Shown piece by piece: positions 1-8,224 of a stretch of 64,000 nucleotides of DNA. The translations under genes were made by a program, and so were the position numbers. How positions within the stretch are numbered: position 1 is the first letter of the stretch; every line of letters begins with the position of its first letter. The notes beneath the pieces are model-generated. The model was given only the letters and a program-made list of their open reading frames with translations, had not been told where the DNA came from and ran no database searches. This stretch comes from JBBTQZ01 sp964489135 (GTDB lineage Bacteria; Patescibacteriota; Minisyncoccia; Phycocordibacterales; WO2-35-19): positions 27,125 through 91,124 of the forward strand of contig CAZAXK010000002.1 of assembly GCA_964489135.1 (NCBI GenBank), given 5' to 3'.

Positions 1-165
1 AATCAAGTCTGCGGTTTCGCCCGCGTTCAACTTTTCTATAAGTTCTTTGCCCGATTTGCAAACCACCACCGACACGTCGCTCGTGGCAAACTTGTGCGAA
101 TACATATCTACCAAGAAATCGTCGTCATCAACTATTATTATTTTGTTCTTTTTGTCCTCACTCAT
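1..165 (-). CDS. Response regulator receiver protein, 3' end cut by the window
   Basis: The 55 codons present encode the start of a CheY-like receiver domain. The N-terminus has the beta1 strand and acidic cluster (KIIIVDDDDFLVDMY) that binds Mg2+ next to the phosphorylated Asp, which lies beyond the window edge. It follows pilB by about 35 bases on the same strand, so it probably belongs to the pilus operon and may control motility or twitching. The output domain, if any, cannot be seen. Confidence 0.85.
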   Translation of the reverse strand, partial: MSEDKKNKIIIVDDDDFLVDMYSHKFATSDVSVVVCKSGKELIEKLNAGETADLI

Positions 166-200
166 AAGATCAATATAGCATTTCGAGAGTTACGAAACCA

Positions 201-1988
201 TTACAAAGTGTTGACTTCCTCGAATGGTATCTTGCGTTCGAAGGCCTTTATAATCGCGTCTTCCTTCATCGTCATCATGCCTTTACTACGCGCATACTTC
301 CATATCTCTTGCTCAGTGGGATTTTTGAGAATTATCTGCTCCATATCGCGATCCACCTCAAGAACTTCCATGACCGCCACACGGCCCCTTACCCCGTTTG
401 GACAGTCCGGACCGGGCGAAATTTCATAGACCTCTTTGCCAAACTTGACTTCTTTTTTATAAATATCGGGCAAATCTTCAAATTCTTTCTTTATCATGAT
501 TTCGATTCCGCCCTCCACCTTGATCGGCTTGCCAGCGCCAGGGCAAAGCGAACGTACCAGTCGCTGAGCGATAGTCATAGCCAAAGTCGGCGCAATGAGG
601 TATGGGTCGACACCCATGTCCACCAATCGAGGAACAACCCCAATAGCGTTGTTGGTGTGGATGGTCGAGAGCACCAAGTGGCCGGTAAGCGCCGCTTGGA
701 TAGCAAGCTGAGCAGTCTCCTTGTCTCGAATCTCACCCACCATGATAATATCGGGGTCTTGACGCAAGGTTGTGCGCAACCCATCAGCAAAGGTGTAGCC
801 GATCTCCGGCCGGACTTGCGATTGGCTTAGCCCGTCGATATTGTATTCGATCGGATCTTCGAGAGACAGCACGTTCTTGTGATCTTTGTCCACCTCGTTG
901 ACCATCGAATAAAGAGTGGTGGACTTTCCGCTTCCAGTCGGTCCGGATATCAGGATAAGACCATAAGGCCTATCAAGCACGGCCCTGATTCTTTTTAGGT
1001 TCTTCTCGGTAAGCCCGAGGTCCTCAAGTTTCAAAACTCCTTTGGCTTGGTCGAGGATACGGATCACCACTTTCTCTCCGAAATAAGTTGGGAAGGTAGA
1101 AACACGAAAATCAACCTTCCTTTCATTTAGTTTGGCACTAAATCTTCCGTCCTGAGGTTTGCGCTTTTCATCGAGACGCATGTTCGACATGATTTTTATA
1201 CGAGCAGCCACAGCCGAATGAACTCTTGCCGGCAAGACCAAGCTTGTGTTCATCACACCATCAATACGGAATCGTACTCGAACATTGGTGGCTGTCGGCT
1301 CGATATGGATGTCGGAAGCCCGACCATCGATAGCATAGCGCAACATCGTAGCCACGATCTTGGTCACCGGCGCACTCTCAACCATCTTGGCCCCATCGGC
1401 TCGATCAGCATCAGAAAGGTCGGTCTGGACACCAGTTTCTGTTTCTTGTTCGGCTTCTTTTTCTCCTTCTTTACCTGCTTTGGCGTTTGTGGTTTGTTCC
1501 TTTTCACTAGACTCGGTCACAAATTCAGTTTCGAGCTCCGTTAAGGCCTTGGTCACCTCGCCCGAGAGACCCTTGTAGAGCGCTATAACTTTCTGAAAAT
1601 CTTCTTCGGAAATGAGAAAGAGCTTGAAAGGCAAATTTATTTTGGACGAAATAAAGTTCAGTGCATCCCGAGCAGATATGTTGTCCGGATCTGTTATGCC
1701 CACTTCCAACACACCCTGAGATAGGCCAAGCGGAACAAATTTATAATAAACGGCGGCTTCCTCTGGTATATAATCCAGAATCTTCCCAGTTATCTTGGAA
1801 ACATCAATTGGCATTATAGGTACGCCATAATATTCCGCCTTGGCACGTAAAAGGTCTTGTGCATCGACGCCCATCGAAATAAGAATGTCTTCCATAGGCG
1901 CGCTGCTGCCAGCAACTTTTTGCTTAATTGCGGACAAATCTTTCTGCTCGATTATGCCCTGTTTTACCAAAACATCTAGTACACTCAT
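201..1988 (-). CDS. pilB: Type IV pilus assembly ATPase PilB
   Basis: Cytoplasmic hexameric ATPase that powers pilus extension (GspE/PilB family, 595 aa). An N-terminal T2SSE_N-like domain (about residues 1-150) and an acidic, Gln/Glu-rich linker precede the catalytic core. The core has a Walker A motif (GPTGSGKSTT, about residue 348), an Asp box, a Walker B (DPDIIMVGEIRD, about 405) and a His box (TGHLVLSTIHTN, about 430). Family members usually have a tetracysteine zinc site after the His box. Here only two cysteines remain (CPGAG near 481 and DCPNG near 527), so the zinc site is probably degenerate. It is the fourth gene of the pilN-pilO-pilP-like-pilB unit. Confidence 0.95.
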   Translation of the reverse strand: MSVLDVLVKQGIIEQKDLSAIKQKVAGSSAPMEDILISMGVDAQDLLRAKAEYYGVPIMPIDVSKITGKILDYIPEEAAVYYKFVPLGLSQGVLEVGITDPDNISARDALNFISSKINLPFKLFLISEEDFQKVIALYKGLSGEVTKALTELETEFVTESSEKEQTTNAKAGKEGEKEAEQETETGVQTDLSDADRADGAKMVESAPVTKIVATMLRYAIDGRASDIHIEPTATNVRVRFRIDGVMNTSLVLPARVHSAVAARIKIMSNMRLDEKRKPQDGRFSAKLNERKVDFRVSTFPTYFGEKVVIRILDQAKGVLKLEDLGLTEKNLKRIRAVLDRPYGLILISGPTGSGKSTTLYSMVNEVDKDHKNVLSLEDPIEYNIDGLSQSQVRPEIGYTFADGLRTTLRQDPDIIMVGEIRDKETAQLAIQAALTGHLVLSTIHTNNAIGVVPRLVDMGVDPYLIAPTLAMTIAQRLVRSLCPGAGKPIKVEGGIEIMIKKEFEDLPDIYKKEVKFGKEVYEISPGPDCPNGVRGRVAVMEVLEVDRDMEQIILKNPTEQEIWKYARSKGMMTMKEDAIIKAFERKIPFEEVNTL

Positions 1989-2004
1989 TTTTTATTTTGT
2001 TACT

Positions 2005-2289
2005 TTATCTGCCGACCACAGCCGCAAAAGGATTGATGCGACCTAGAGGAACAACGGGAAGCTTAGTTTCAATACTAGTGAAAGTCCCAAATTTGGGATC
2101 TTGAAATACCGCTAAATCCAAATTGATTTGCTCTATCTTGGTCCAGTTCTCCTCTATCTTTGGGCTAAGAACCAAATTTTCCGGTTTCTCGATTGGTTTG
2201 ACAAAGTTGACTTTGTATAAAATGGACAAACCACCAACTAAAACAGCGATGAGAACATTAAGGTTTTTGCGTTTTTTGACTGGGGGCAT
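2005..2289 (-). CDS. Small pilus-assembly protein, PilP-like position and ending
   Basis: 94 aa with one N-terminal membrane helix (about residues 10-27) after a basic start (MPPVKKRK). The C-terminus LPVVPLGRINPFA resembles the short RxNPF segment of PilP/GspC-type inner-membrane partners. It sits between pilO and pilB, 9 bases after pilO, which is the position of pilP in other pilus operons. Sequence similarity is too short for a firm family call. Inference: it links the PilN/O platform to other parts of the machine. Confidence 0.6.
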   Translation of the reverse strand: MPPVKKRKNLNVLIAVLVGGLSILYKVNFVKPIEKPENLVLSPKIEENWTKIEQINLDLAVFQDPKFGTFTSIETKLPVVPLGRINPFAAVVGR

Positions 2290-2298
2290 GTGCGTGAA

Positions 2299-2841
2299 TT
2301 AGTTGGACCAATAAGTATCAAGCGAGACGTCGTATTTATAAATACCCTTATCACCGGAGGAAACTTTGACGGTCTTTATGTCCATAATCCGAAGACTTCT
2401 TTCTAAGTCGTTCATGAAATCGTTGAATTTATCGTAAGTGGCAGAAAACTCGAAAGATATGGTGGCCGATTTGTAGCTACTTTGCATTTGCTCCGCCTCT
2501 TCTACCGAACCAGCCGCGGCAGAATTGTCGGTCGAAGAAATCTGTTTGAGAGAGATTCCATGTCGAGATGCGACAGCGTCAATATCAGCAACCAGTTTTA
2601 CAAAATTCAACGAACTTGGAATCAGAGTCTCGATCTTGGTTGTGTCGGCCCCGCTCACACGATTGAAGTCGGCAAGCAGAGTGTTTTTTCTTGTTTCTAT
2701 TTCGGTGGCTCGGGAAACCATTTCGGCGTAAGCCGACTTTTCATCCATGAGTACGGACAAGTCTTTGACAGCAGGCATAGCAAAGGCGTAAGCCACGGAG
2801 ACAGCTATGATTATGTATGAAAATGCAGAAGTTGAACTCAT
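2299..2841 (-). CDS. pilO: Type IV pilus inner-membrane protein PilO-like
   Basis: 180 aa: one N-terminal transmembrane helix (about residues 7-25), a coiled-coil stretch (about 30-65), then a ferredoxin-like periplasmic domain. This is the PilO architecture. It lies between pilN (9-base gap) and the PilP-like gene. PilN and PilO form a heterodimer that couples the cytoplasmic PilM ring to the envelope part of the machine. The assignment rests on architecture and operon order rather than strong motifs. Confidence 0.75.
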   Translation of the reverse strand: MSSTSAFSYIIIAVSVAYAFAMPAVKDLSVLMDEKSAYAEMVSRATEIETRKNTLLADFNRVSGADTTKIETLIPSSLNFVKLVADIDAVASRHGISLKQISSTDNSAAAGSVEEAEQMQSSYKSATISFEFSATYDKFNDFMNDLERSLRIMDIKTVKVSSGDKGIYKYDVSLDTYWSN

Positions 2842-2850
2842 TTTGGTGTT

Positions 2851-3537
2851 TTATAGATCTTCAAAATTAGGCATACTGGTATCAATCTCTTCTAGGCCGG
2901 TCACTGATACATCCTCGCTACTCTTGACTGCTCCCCCAGTCGTGCTACCAGTGGAGACATTTGGTGAATAGACTGCAACGGATGGTTCGACGAGCAAAGT
3001 CACTTTGAAAGAAATGCGACCACCTTCGGTAGACGAAAGTTCCGAAAAATCAGCCGATTTTACTTCCTTCAGCTTGGACATCGCCTCGCCCTGCAACGCC
3101 AAGGTAGCGTAATTTGGAGCAATACCCGAAAGACTGATACTAAGCTCCCCCGTCGGTAGGAAGCGATAGCTTAGCTCGTTGAAACTAACTGTCTGAACAG
3201 TGTTGTCTGCAAGCAGGGACAGAAAATTGGTTACGACTTTGTGTTTGACCACAACCTCTCGGCTGGCCGAAAGCTTTTTGCTGAAAGCAAACATCTTGTC
3301 GATCGTCGACACATCGACACTCTCTTCAGCCAAAGCAAGTTCAGATTTGAGATCGGTGATCGAGCTTTTGACCACTTGCTTATAACCAATAACCCCTACG
3401 GTCAATAATAAGACGCCCAGGAAAAGCAAGAGAGCAAGCACTCCAAACAACCCAGTTGAACCTCTGCGCGTCGTTTCTGTCGGCACATACCCGCCAACCC
3501 CTTTGGGAATAAACGATGATTGAAAGCTGTTTGCCAT
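2851..3537 (-). CDS. pilN: Type IV pilus inner-membrane protein PilN-like
   Basis: 228 aa with a cytoplasmic N-terminus, a strong membrane helix (about residues 30-52), a coiled coil and a mixed alpha/beta periplasmic domain. The N-terminal QSSFIPKG segment is compatible with the short PilN motif that binds PilM. It is the first gene of its unit: a TATAAT box lies 8 bases before the ATG, and a terminator for pilM lies just upstream. PilM (upstream) and PilO (downstream) support the identity. Confidence 0.75.
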   Translation of the reverse strand: MANSFQSSFIPKGVGGYVPTETTRRGSTGLFGVLALLLFLGVLLLTVGVIGYKQVVKSSITDLKSELALAEESVDVSTIDKMFAFSKKLSASREVVVKHKVVTNFLSLLADNTVQTVSFNELSYRFLPTGELSISLSGIAPNYATLALQGEAMSKLKEVKSADFSELSSTEGGRISFKVTLLVEPSVAVYSPNVSTGSTTGGAVKSSEDVSVTGLEEIDTSMPNFEDL

Positions 3538-3545
3538 TTACAACA

Positions 3546-3551
3546 ATTATA
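3546..3551 (-). promoter_or_regulatory. -10 box of the pilN operon, near-leaderless
   Basis: A perfect TATAAT read on the minus strand ends 8 bases before the pilN ATG. Transcription would begin at or within one or two bases of the start codon. No convincing -35 at 17 bp; a TTGTTT occurs at 14 bp. Confidence 0.6.
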
Positions 3552-3560
3552 CCTTATGCA

Positions 3561-3585
3561 CACAAAAACAAGTAAAATTACTTGT
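3561..3585 (-). terminator. Intrinsic terminator after pilM
   Basis: Inverted repeat ACAAGTAA / TTACTTGT (3568-3585) with a 2-base centre, followed on the minus strand by TTTTGTG. It separates pilM from the pilN unit, so the two are transcribed independently. Confidence 0.65.
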
Positions 3586-3614
3586 TGATTACTTTTCGAT
3601 TTAGTACGTACCTC

Positions 3615-4712
3615 TTACCCTTCCTGCAAGGCGCGGAGAGCGCATCCAGCCGCCACAGCAAACTCCGGACCAGTTTGCCTCAAAATATTCTCCAAGAAGG
3701 CCGGAACTTCTATTTTTTCAAACGGATTGCCAGAAATCACCTCGACTTTGAAATTCTCTTGGGCCAACTCTCTAAAACCTTTGAGAGCGGATCCGCCCCC
3801 AACCAAAAATACTGACTTGATATTGCGATTGTGCTTTTTCTGATAAGCAAAGAGAAAGCGGTTGGCTTCGGAGAAAATGAAGTCAGCGACGAGTCCAACT
3901 GCTTCCGACAAGTCGGCTCCGCTACTAACCTTCCCCATACCCACCGATCTCTTCATTACCTCCGCTTCTTCCATGGAGATATTTAGGATTCTTGCAATGT
4001 TTGCGGTTATCTCTTGCGAACCGCGGTTTATCGTATGCGAATACTCTACGACTCCTCGATCGATTAGATAAAGCTTGGTGGTGGATGCCCCCATATCAAA
4101 AACCATTACCGGACCGGGCACCCCCTCAAGGATTGCCCGAATCGAGCTAAACACCTCTATCTCAAAGAATTTGGTATCGAGAGAAGTTTTGTTTACAATT
4201 TCTTTGTATTGATTGATTATGTTGTTGTGTATAGCGACTAGCAAGATCTCTACCGTTTTCTTCTGCGTATCGAATTTCTGTTCGTCTTCGTTTTCAACAG
4301 GCGGGATGATAGACCAATCGATTGCGACTTCACTCACCGGCACAGGAATATACTTCCGTGCCTCAATCGGCACAATAGCTTCGAGCTCTTTGCGCCCAAC
4401 ATCGGGTAGCTCAATTACCGAAAGTAGACTCGCCCGAAAAGGTATGGCGATCCCACAAGTGCGGGTAGTGATAGCTACCTCCTTTTCAGCCAAGAGATCG
4501 CTCACCGCTTCGATGATCTTTTCGGTCGGCAAATTGACCGACTGACCAATCGTTGCCCCGCCGTATGGCCCGAGCGACAGCTCACCATAGGTCTCGAGAA
4601 CCGCCGTTTCCCCCCTACGCTTCAACTGCACCACCTTTATCGAAGAAGAGCCGATGTCGATACCGAGTGCACTCGTTTCTTGCTTTTTGAAGATGCCTGA
4701 AAGAAAGCTCAT
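3615..4712 (-). CDS. pilM: Type IV pilus actin-like ATPase PilM
   Basis: 365 aa from the chosen start. FtsA/actin-like fold: phosphate-1 motif GIDIGSSSIKVVQLK near residue 17, the second phosphate motif MVFDMGASTTKLYLI, and a C-terminal adenosine motif (SVFLVGGGSALKGF). PilM forms a cytoplasmic ring that binds the PilN N-terminus. The upstream reading frame is open, but ATG 4712 is preferred: the product then starts MSFLSGIFKK, as PilM proteins do, and a TATAAT box lies 10 bases upstream. It is divergent from comF, with only 18 bases between the two starts. Confidence 0.93.
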   Translation of the reverse strand: MSFLSGIFKKQETSALGIDIGSSSIKVVQLKRRGETAVLETYGELSLGPYGGATIGQSVNLPTEKIIEAVSDLLAEKEVAITTRTCGIAIPFRASLLSVIELPDVGRKELEAIVPIEARKYIPVPVSEVAIDWSIIPPVENEDEQKFDTQKKTVEILLVAIHNNIINQYKEIVNKTSLDTKFFEIEVFSSIRAILEGVPGPVMVFDMGASTTKLYLIDRGVVEYSHTINRGSQEITANIARILNISMEEAEVMKRSVGMGKVSSGADLSEAVGLVADFIFSEANRFLFAYQKKHNRNIKSVFLVGGGSALKGFRELAQENFKVEVISGNPFEKIEVPAFLENILRQTGPEFAVAAGCALRALQEG

Positions 4713-4730
4713 ATATAGTATGATTATAAC
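4713..4730. promoter_or_regulatory. Overlapping divergent -10 boxes for pilM and comF
   Basis: The 18-base gap holds a minus-strand TATAAT (4723-4728, 10 bases before the pilM ATG) and plus-strand TATAGT (4714-4719) and TATGAT (4719-4724, 6 bases before the comF ATG). Both mRNAs would have almost no leader, and the two promoters probably exclude each other because they overlap. Confidence 0.6.
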
Positions 4731-5372
4731 ATGCGGAGTTTTATAGAAAAACTGCTCCAAGTGCTCATTCCCGAGGAAAATCATCTCCGTAAGCTCCTTG
4801 CTCTTGAACCAGTTGCGCTGAGAACGATCCTGCCCGAGTCAAATATTTACGGGCAAGACCTCTCCGCCCTCTTCGACTATCAAAACAAGCTCGTAAGAAT
4901 GTTGGTCAAAGCGGTTAAGTTTCGCAATAATCCAAGAGCTCGAAAAGTCGTGGCGGAACTTTTATGTGAAGACCTTTTGGAAATAACAAGCGATGCAAAT
5001 CTGTTTAGCGGCGCGATTCCCATACTGGTCCCGATGCCAATGAGCAAAAAAGAGCGAGGCGAACGAGGCTACAACCAATGCGAAGAGTTGGTAAAAGAAA
5101 TGACCAAAATATTTGGCTCGCAAGTGCGGACAGAGCTCGACCTATTGCAGAAAGTTCGCGATACAGAGCGCCAAGTACATCTTTCGCGCGAGGCCCGCAC
5201 CAAGAACCTTGACCGATCAATGGAAGTTGTCGATCCGCACCAAATCCTAAAAGACAAAAGTGTGGTAGTACTCGACGACCTCTACACCACCGGCTCGACC
5301 TTTGCTGAAGCTCGCCGTGCCCTACTTCTAGGCGGAGCAAAGTCAGTCTACGGACTCTTTATCGCCCACTGA
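4731..5372 (+). CDS. ComF-family phosphoribosyltransferase-like protein
   Basis: 213 aa. The C-terminal half carries the type I phosphoribosyltransferase PRPP-binding motif (VVVLDDLYTTGST, about residues 178-190) and the ComF-type segment PMPMSKKERGERGYNQCEEL (about 102-121). ComF proteins act in DNA uptake during transformation. The usual N-terminal four-cysteine zinc finger is missing: this N-terminus has no CxxC pair. The pilus genes next door fit a competence role, but that is inference. It abuts livF tail to tail with no gap. Confidence 0.82.
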   Translation: MRSFIEKLLQVLIPEENHLRKLLALEPVALRTILPESNIYGQDLSALFDYQNKLVRMLVKAVKFRNNPRARKVVAELLCEDLLEITSDANLFSGAIPILVPMPMSKKERGERGYNQCEELVKEMTKIFGSQVRTELDLLQKVRDTERQVHLSREARTKNLDRSMEVVDPHQILKDKSVVVLDDLYTTGSTFAEARRALLLGGAKSVYGLFIAH

Positions 5373-6098
5373 TTAGCCGAGGTTGCCGAGAAAAACTTTT
5401 TCTAAAATTCCTTTATTTATGATATCTTCCGGCCCACCCTCGACTACCACCCTGCCCTTATCGAGCACATAGGCACGACTCGCAATTTCGAGCAGAGATT
5501 TGATATTGTGCTCTACCACCACAACTGCGATCTTTCTCCTTTCATTGATCTCTTTTATTTTCTGAAAAACTTCTTTGACAATCTTTGGCGCAAGCCCAAG
5601 AGAGGGTTCATCGAGAAGCAAAACCTTGGGGTCGATCATAAGTCCACGAGCGAGAGCCAGCATTTGTTGCTGGCCACCCGATAAGGAACCAGATTTATCC
5701 TTCAACTTTGATCGAAGCATTGGAAATATATCCAAGACCTCCTCTACCCTTTTCGCAATAATCTTATTGTCTTTGACTGCATAGCCACCGACTTCCAAAT
5801 TCTCCTTGACCGTCAGGTGATGAAAAACCCTTCTACCTTGCGGCACGAAAGAAATACCCCTCTCCACCATTTCGTAAGACACTGGCCTTACCTCTTGCTC
5901 GTGCCAAAAGACCTTGCCTTTCTCTATCGGGGCAAGCCCAAAGATGGATTTCAGTATTGTAGACTTGCCAGCGCCATTCGGCCCCATGAGCGCTACTATC
6001 TCCGCTTCGTCGACTTGCACACTTGCTCCATCAAGTGCCTTCACTCCGCCATAGTGGACGTGTATATCTTGGACTTTGAGTAAAATTTCTTTATTCAT
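5373..6098 (-). CDS. livF: Liv-type ABC transporter ATP-binding protein LivF
   Basis: 241 aa ABC ATPase of the branched-chain amino acid (HAAT) importer family. Walker A GPNGAGKST (about residue 40), LivF-like block FVPQGRRVFHHLTVKENL, signature SLSGGQQQM, Walker B VLLLDEPSLGLAP and switch His (VVVEHN). It starts the base after the TrmB-like regulator ends, so the two are cotranscribed, about 4 kb from livG and outside the main livHM-livG operon. It most likely pairs with LivG on LivH/LivM. Confidence 0.93.
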   Translation of the reverse strand: MNKEILLKVQDIHVHYGGVKALDGASVQVDEAEIVALMGPNGAGKSTILKSIFGLAPIEKGKVFWHEQEVRPVSYEMVERGISFVPQGRRVFHHLTVKENLEVGGYAVKDNKIIAKRVEEVLDIFPMLRSKLKDKSGSLSGGQQQMLALARGLMIDPKVLLLDEPSLGLAPKIVKEVFQKIKEINERRKIAVVVVEHNIKSLLEIASRAYVLDKGRVVVEGGPEDIINKGILEKVFLGNLG

Positions 6099-6932
6099 TT
6101 AAATTATCTCGTCCTTATTGAGAATTTCTCTAATCGCTTTATTATGATCAAGTTTGCTACCACCCGCTTTCACAAACTCGAACATATCTTTAAGAAATCC
6201 GGTCATATCAGCATTGGTGATTTCGATTGCAACCTCGTCATGCCAGTTAATAATAAGGGTTGTGGTCTTAAAAATCCAAATCTCTGCATCATGATTAAAA
6301 AATTTATCCGGAAATATTGTGTAATCTGCCATGCGACCTTCCAAACTCTGAACAGCATCGGCGTGTTTTTTGGGGTTGGCTTTTATTTCTTCTCTGTAAT
6401 CAGTATAGGCACTTTTATTGAGCATGCCGTCAACAATGATGTTGTTTTTCTTTATAGCCTCATTGAACTCAACCAATTGTTTTGGGGAAATCTTCTCAAT
6501 GAGTTCATTCCAAGATCGATGATGCTGGATAGCTCGTATCCTTTCGTTTTTATTTTCTGCCGCAATTCTTTCATAAGCGGGTATGATCTCTTTGGTACCT
6601 ACATGGATAATAAATTCATCTCCCTTTGAGATTTTTATTTTTGCTCCCTTTTTATCTTTATTCGCGATCTCAATCTCTTCGAGAGTACTTTTGATTTTTT
6701 GCGACAAGCCCTCTAGAGAAATCGCGTGATAGGTTCTCCTTTTGCCAACTATAGTACATTTTACCAAACCATTATTTACCAGATTTTTTAGAACGTGGTT
6801 GATGCCGGTACGAGAAATACCACTCTCCCGCGCTATGTTCTGCACACTCTTGGGACTATGGAGAATGTTTAACACAGCGGTCTCCGTACTAGTAAGATTA
6901 AATATTTTGAATGGTTTACCATGCCAATCCAT
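6099..6932 (-). CDS. TrmB-like transcriptional regulator of the transport locus
   Basis: 277 aa. The N-terminal winged helix-turn-helix (about residues 12-75; recognition region ARESGISRTGINHVLKNL) is followed by a linker and an effector-like domain of the TrmB/phospholipase-D-like type (about 105-265). TrmB proteins commonly sense transported solutes and control transporter genes. It is cotranscribed with livF and divergent from a binding-protein gene, so it probably regulates both. A TATAGT box lies 8 bases before the ATG, giving a leaderless mRNA. The ligand is unknown. Confidence 0.75.
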   Translation of the reverse strand: MDWHGKPFKIFNLTSTETAVLNILHSPKSVQNIARESGISRTGINHVLKNLVNNGLVKCTIVGKRRTYHAISLEGLSQKIKSTLEEIEIANKDKKGAKIKISKGDEFIIHVGTKEIIPAYERIAAENKNERIRAIQHHRSWNELIEKISPKQLVEFNEAIKKNNIIVDGMLNKSAYTDYREEIKANPKKHADAVQSLEGRMADYTIFPDKFFNHDAEIWIFKTTTLIINWHDEVAIEITNADMTGFLKDMFEFVKAGGSKLDHNKAIREILNKDEII

Positions 6933-7064
6933 ATGCTAATACTATAATATAACTAAAAAATAGTCAAATTCATATGCTGATATCACCTTATTTTCTAAGT
7001 ATATTTTCAGCATTGGCCTAATTATTTCATTTGACATTATAAAATTTAGATTGTTCGGTATAAT
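6930..7064. promoter_or_regulatory. Divergent control region between the TrmB-like regulator and a binding-protein gene
   Basis: It holds the regulator -10 (minus TATAGT, 6941-6946) and a plus-strand TATAAT (7059-7064) upstream of the 7100 gene, with a TTGACA at 7031-7036 at a poor distance of 22 bases. Two copies of CATATGCT(A/G)AT occur at 6930-6940 and 6971-6981. Their starts are 41 bp apart, close to four helical turns, and one covers the regulator's start codon. They are candidate operators for autoregulation. Confidence 0.45.
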
Positions 7065-7099
7065 TACTTTTAATTTAATAGTTATTGCTCAAATAAATA

Positions 7100-8218
7100 A
7101 TGCATAAACTCAAAACTCCCGTTTTAATTAGCGTGATATTAATAACAATAATCGGCGCTGTTTATCTTGGGGAAGATAAGAATGAAAACACAGAAGGCCT
7201 GAGGATCGGTACAATCATGTCTCTTACCGGAGATTTTGGTGCAGTTGGCGAAAATACCCTAAAAGGTATACGAGTGGCACAAGAGGTTTATAAAGAAAAA
7301 ACAGGAAACCATGTAGACATCGTCGTTGAAGATGATGGTGGCGATGGAGCAAAGGGTTTGAGTGCATATCGCAAACTTATTACTCAAGATCATGTCCAAG
7401 GTCTCATCAACTTTTTCACTACCACAATGGATTCTATTTATGAACCATCAAAGAAAGCTGGCTTTCCCATAATGATGGTCGCATTTCAAGCGAACAATGT
7501 CGGAGACGATCATGTATTTCAGATGACCGGCGGAAATGCCAATGTCTGGGATAGATTTTCGGCCTACATAAAAAGTGCTGGGTTCAATGAATCGAAAGTG
7601 GTTGTTGTCCACTCTACCGATGCGGCACAAGAGTCTTTTGCCAAAATGTTTGTTGCCGAATATGGTAAACCGGTAAGCACAATCGTTGCTTCGTCCGACA
7701 AAAATACCTTACGAACTGACGCGACAAAAATTGCTGCCCTTAAACCAAACCTGATTGTCATTATTATGACTCCGGAAAATGGAGCAATCCTTACCAAGGA
7801 ACTTTTACCCCTCATCAATCCATCAACGCAACTTGTTTATGACATCCAACTTACCACAGGAACAACCTTCTACGAGGATCAGCTAGGAGGTAGTCTTTCG
7901 AAAATCAAAGGGGCAATTGCCTTAGGAATGGAAGGCGATCCTACCTCTTCTGCATATAAGGAGTTCTATGACGCATTCAAGAAAGTGTATCCGAATGAAG
8001 AGCCAGGATTCCTGGCCGACTATGGATATGACACATTCTTGACCTACGTAAATACATACAATAGCGATAATTCTAAGTGGATAGAGAATCTCGAAAAGAT
8101 TGACGCTAAAGGCGCAAGTGGCGATATCGTATTCGATAAGAATGGTATTCGTTTCCCCCCGCTTGTCATCAAGGAAGTGGTCGATGGTAAGTTGCAGACA
8201 ATTTCGAGACTTCCCTAA
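7100..8218 (+). CDS. ABC transporter substrate-binding protein, LivK-like (copy 7)
   Basis: 372 aa. N-terminal hydrophobic helix (about residues 7-24), then a two-lobed periplasmic binding protein of the Peripla_BP_6 type beginning GLRIGTIMSLTGDFGAVGEN. There is no lipobox Cys, so the helix is probably an uncleaved anchor. It most resembles the 11168 protein: both share E-D-D...KGLSAY(R/K)K near residue 75-95 and NTY(N/D)SD(N/S)SKWI near the C-terminus. It is the only plus-strand binding protein, divergent from the TrmB-like regulator. Substrate unknown; an amino acid or amide is likely from the family. Confidence 0.88.
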   Translation: MHKLKTPVLISVILITIIGAVYLGEDKNENTEGLRIGTIMSLTGDFGAVGENTLKGIRVAQEVYKEKTGNHVDIVVEDDGGDGAKGLSAYRKLITQDHVQGLINFFTTTMDSIYEPSKKAGFPIMMVAFQANNVGDDHVFQMTGGNANVWDRFSAYIKSAGFNESKVVVVHSTDAAQESFAKMFVAEYGKPVSTIVASSDKNTLRTDATKIAALKPNLIVIIMTPENGAILTKELLPLINPSTQLVYDIQLTTGTTFYEDQLGGSLSKIKGAIALGMEGDPTSSAYKEFYDAFKKVYPNEEPGFLADYGYDTFLTYVNTYNSDNSKWIENLEKIDAKGASGDIVFDKNGIRFPPLVIKEVVDGKLQTISRLP

Positions 8219-8224
8219 GATAAT

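Noticed and set aside
309..830. Plus-strand open frame of 173 codons opposite pilB
   Set aside because: It lies entirely within the PilB catalytic core, which has intact Walker and His motifs; the antisense product is low in hydrophobic core and has no family.
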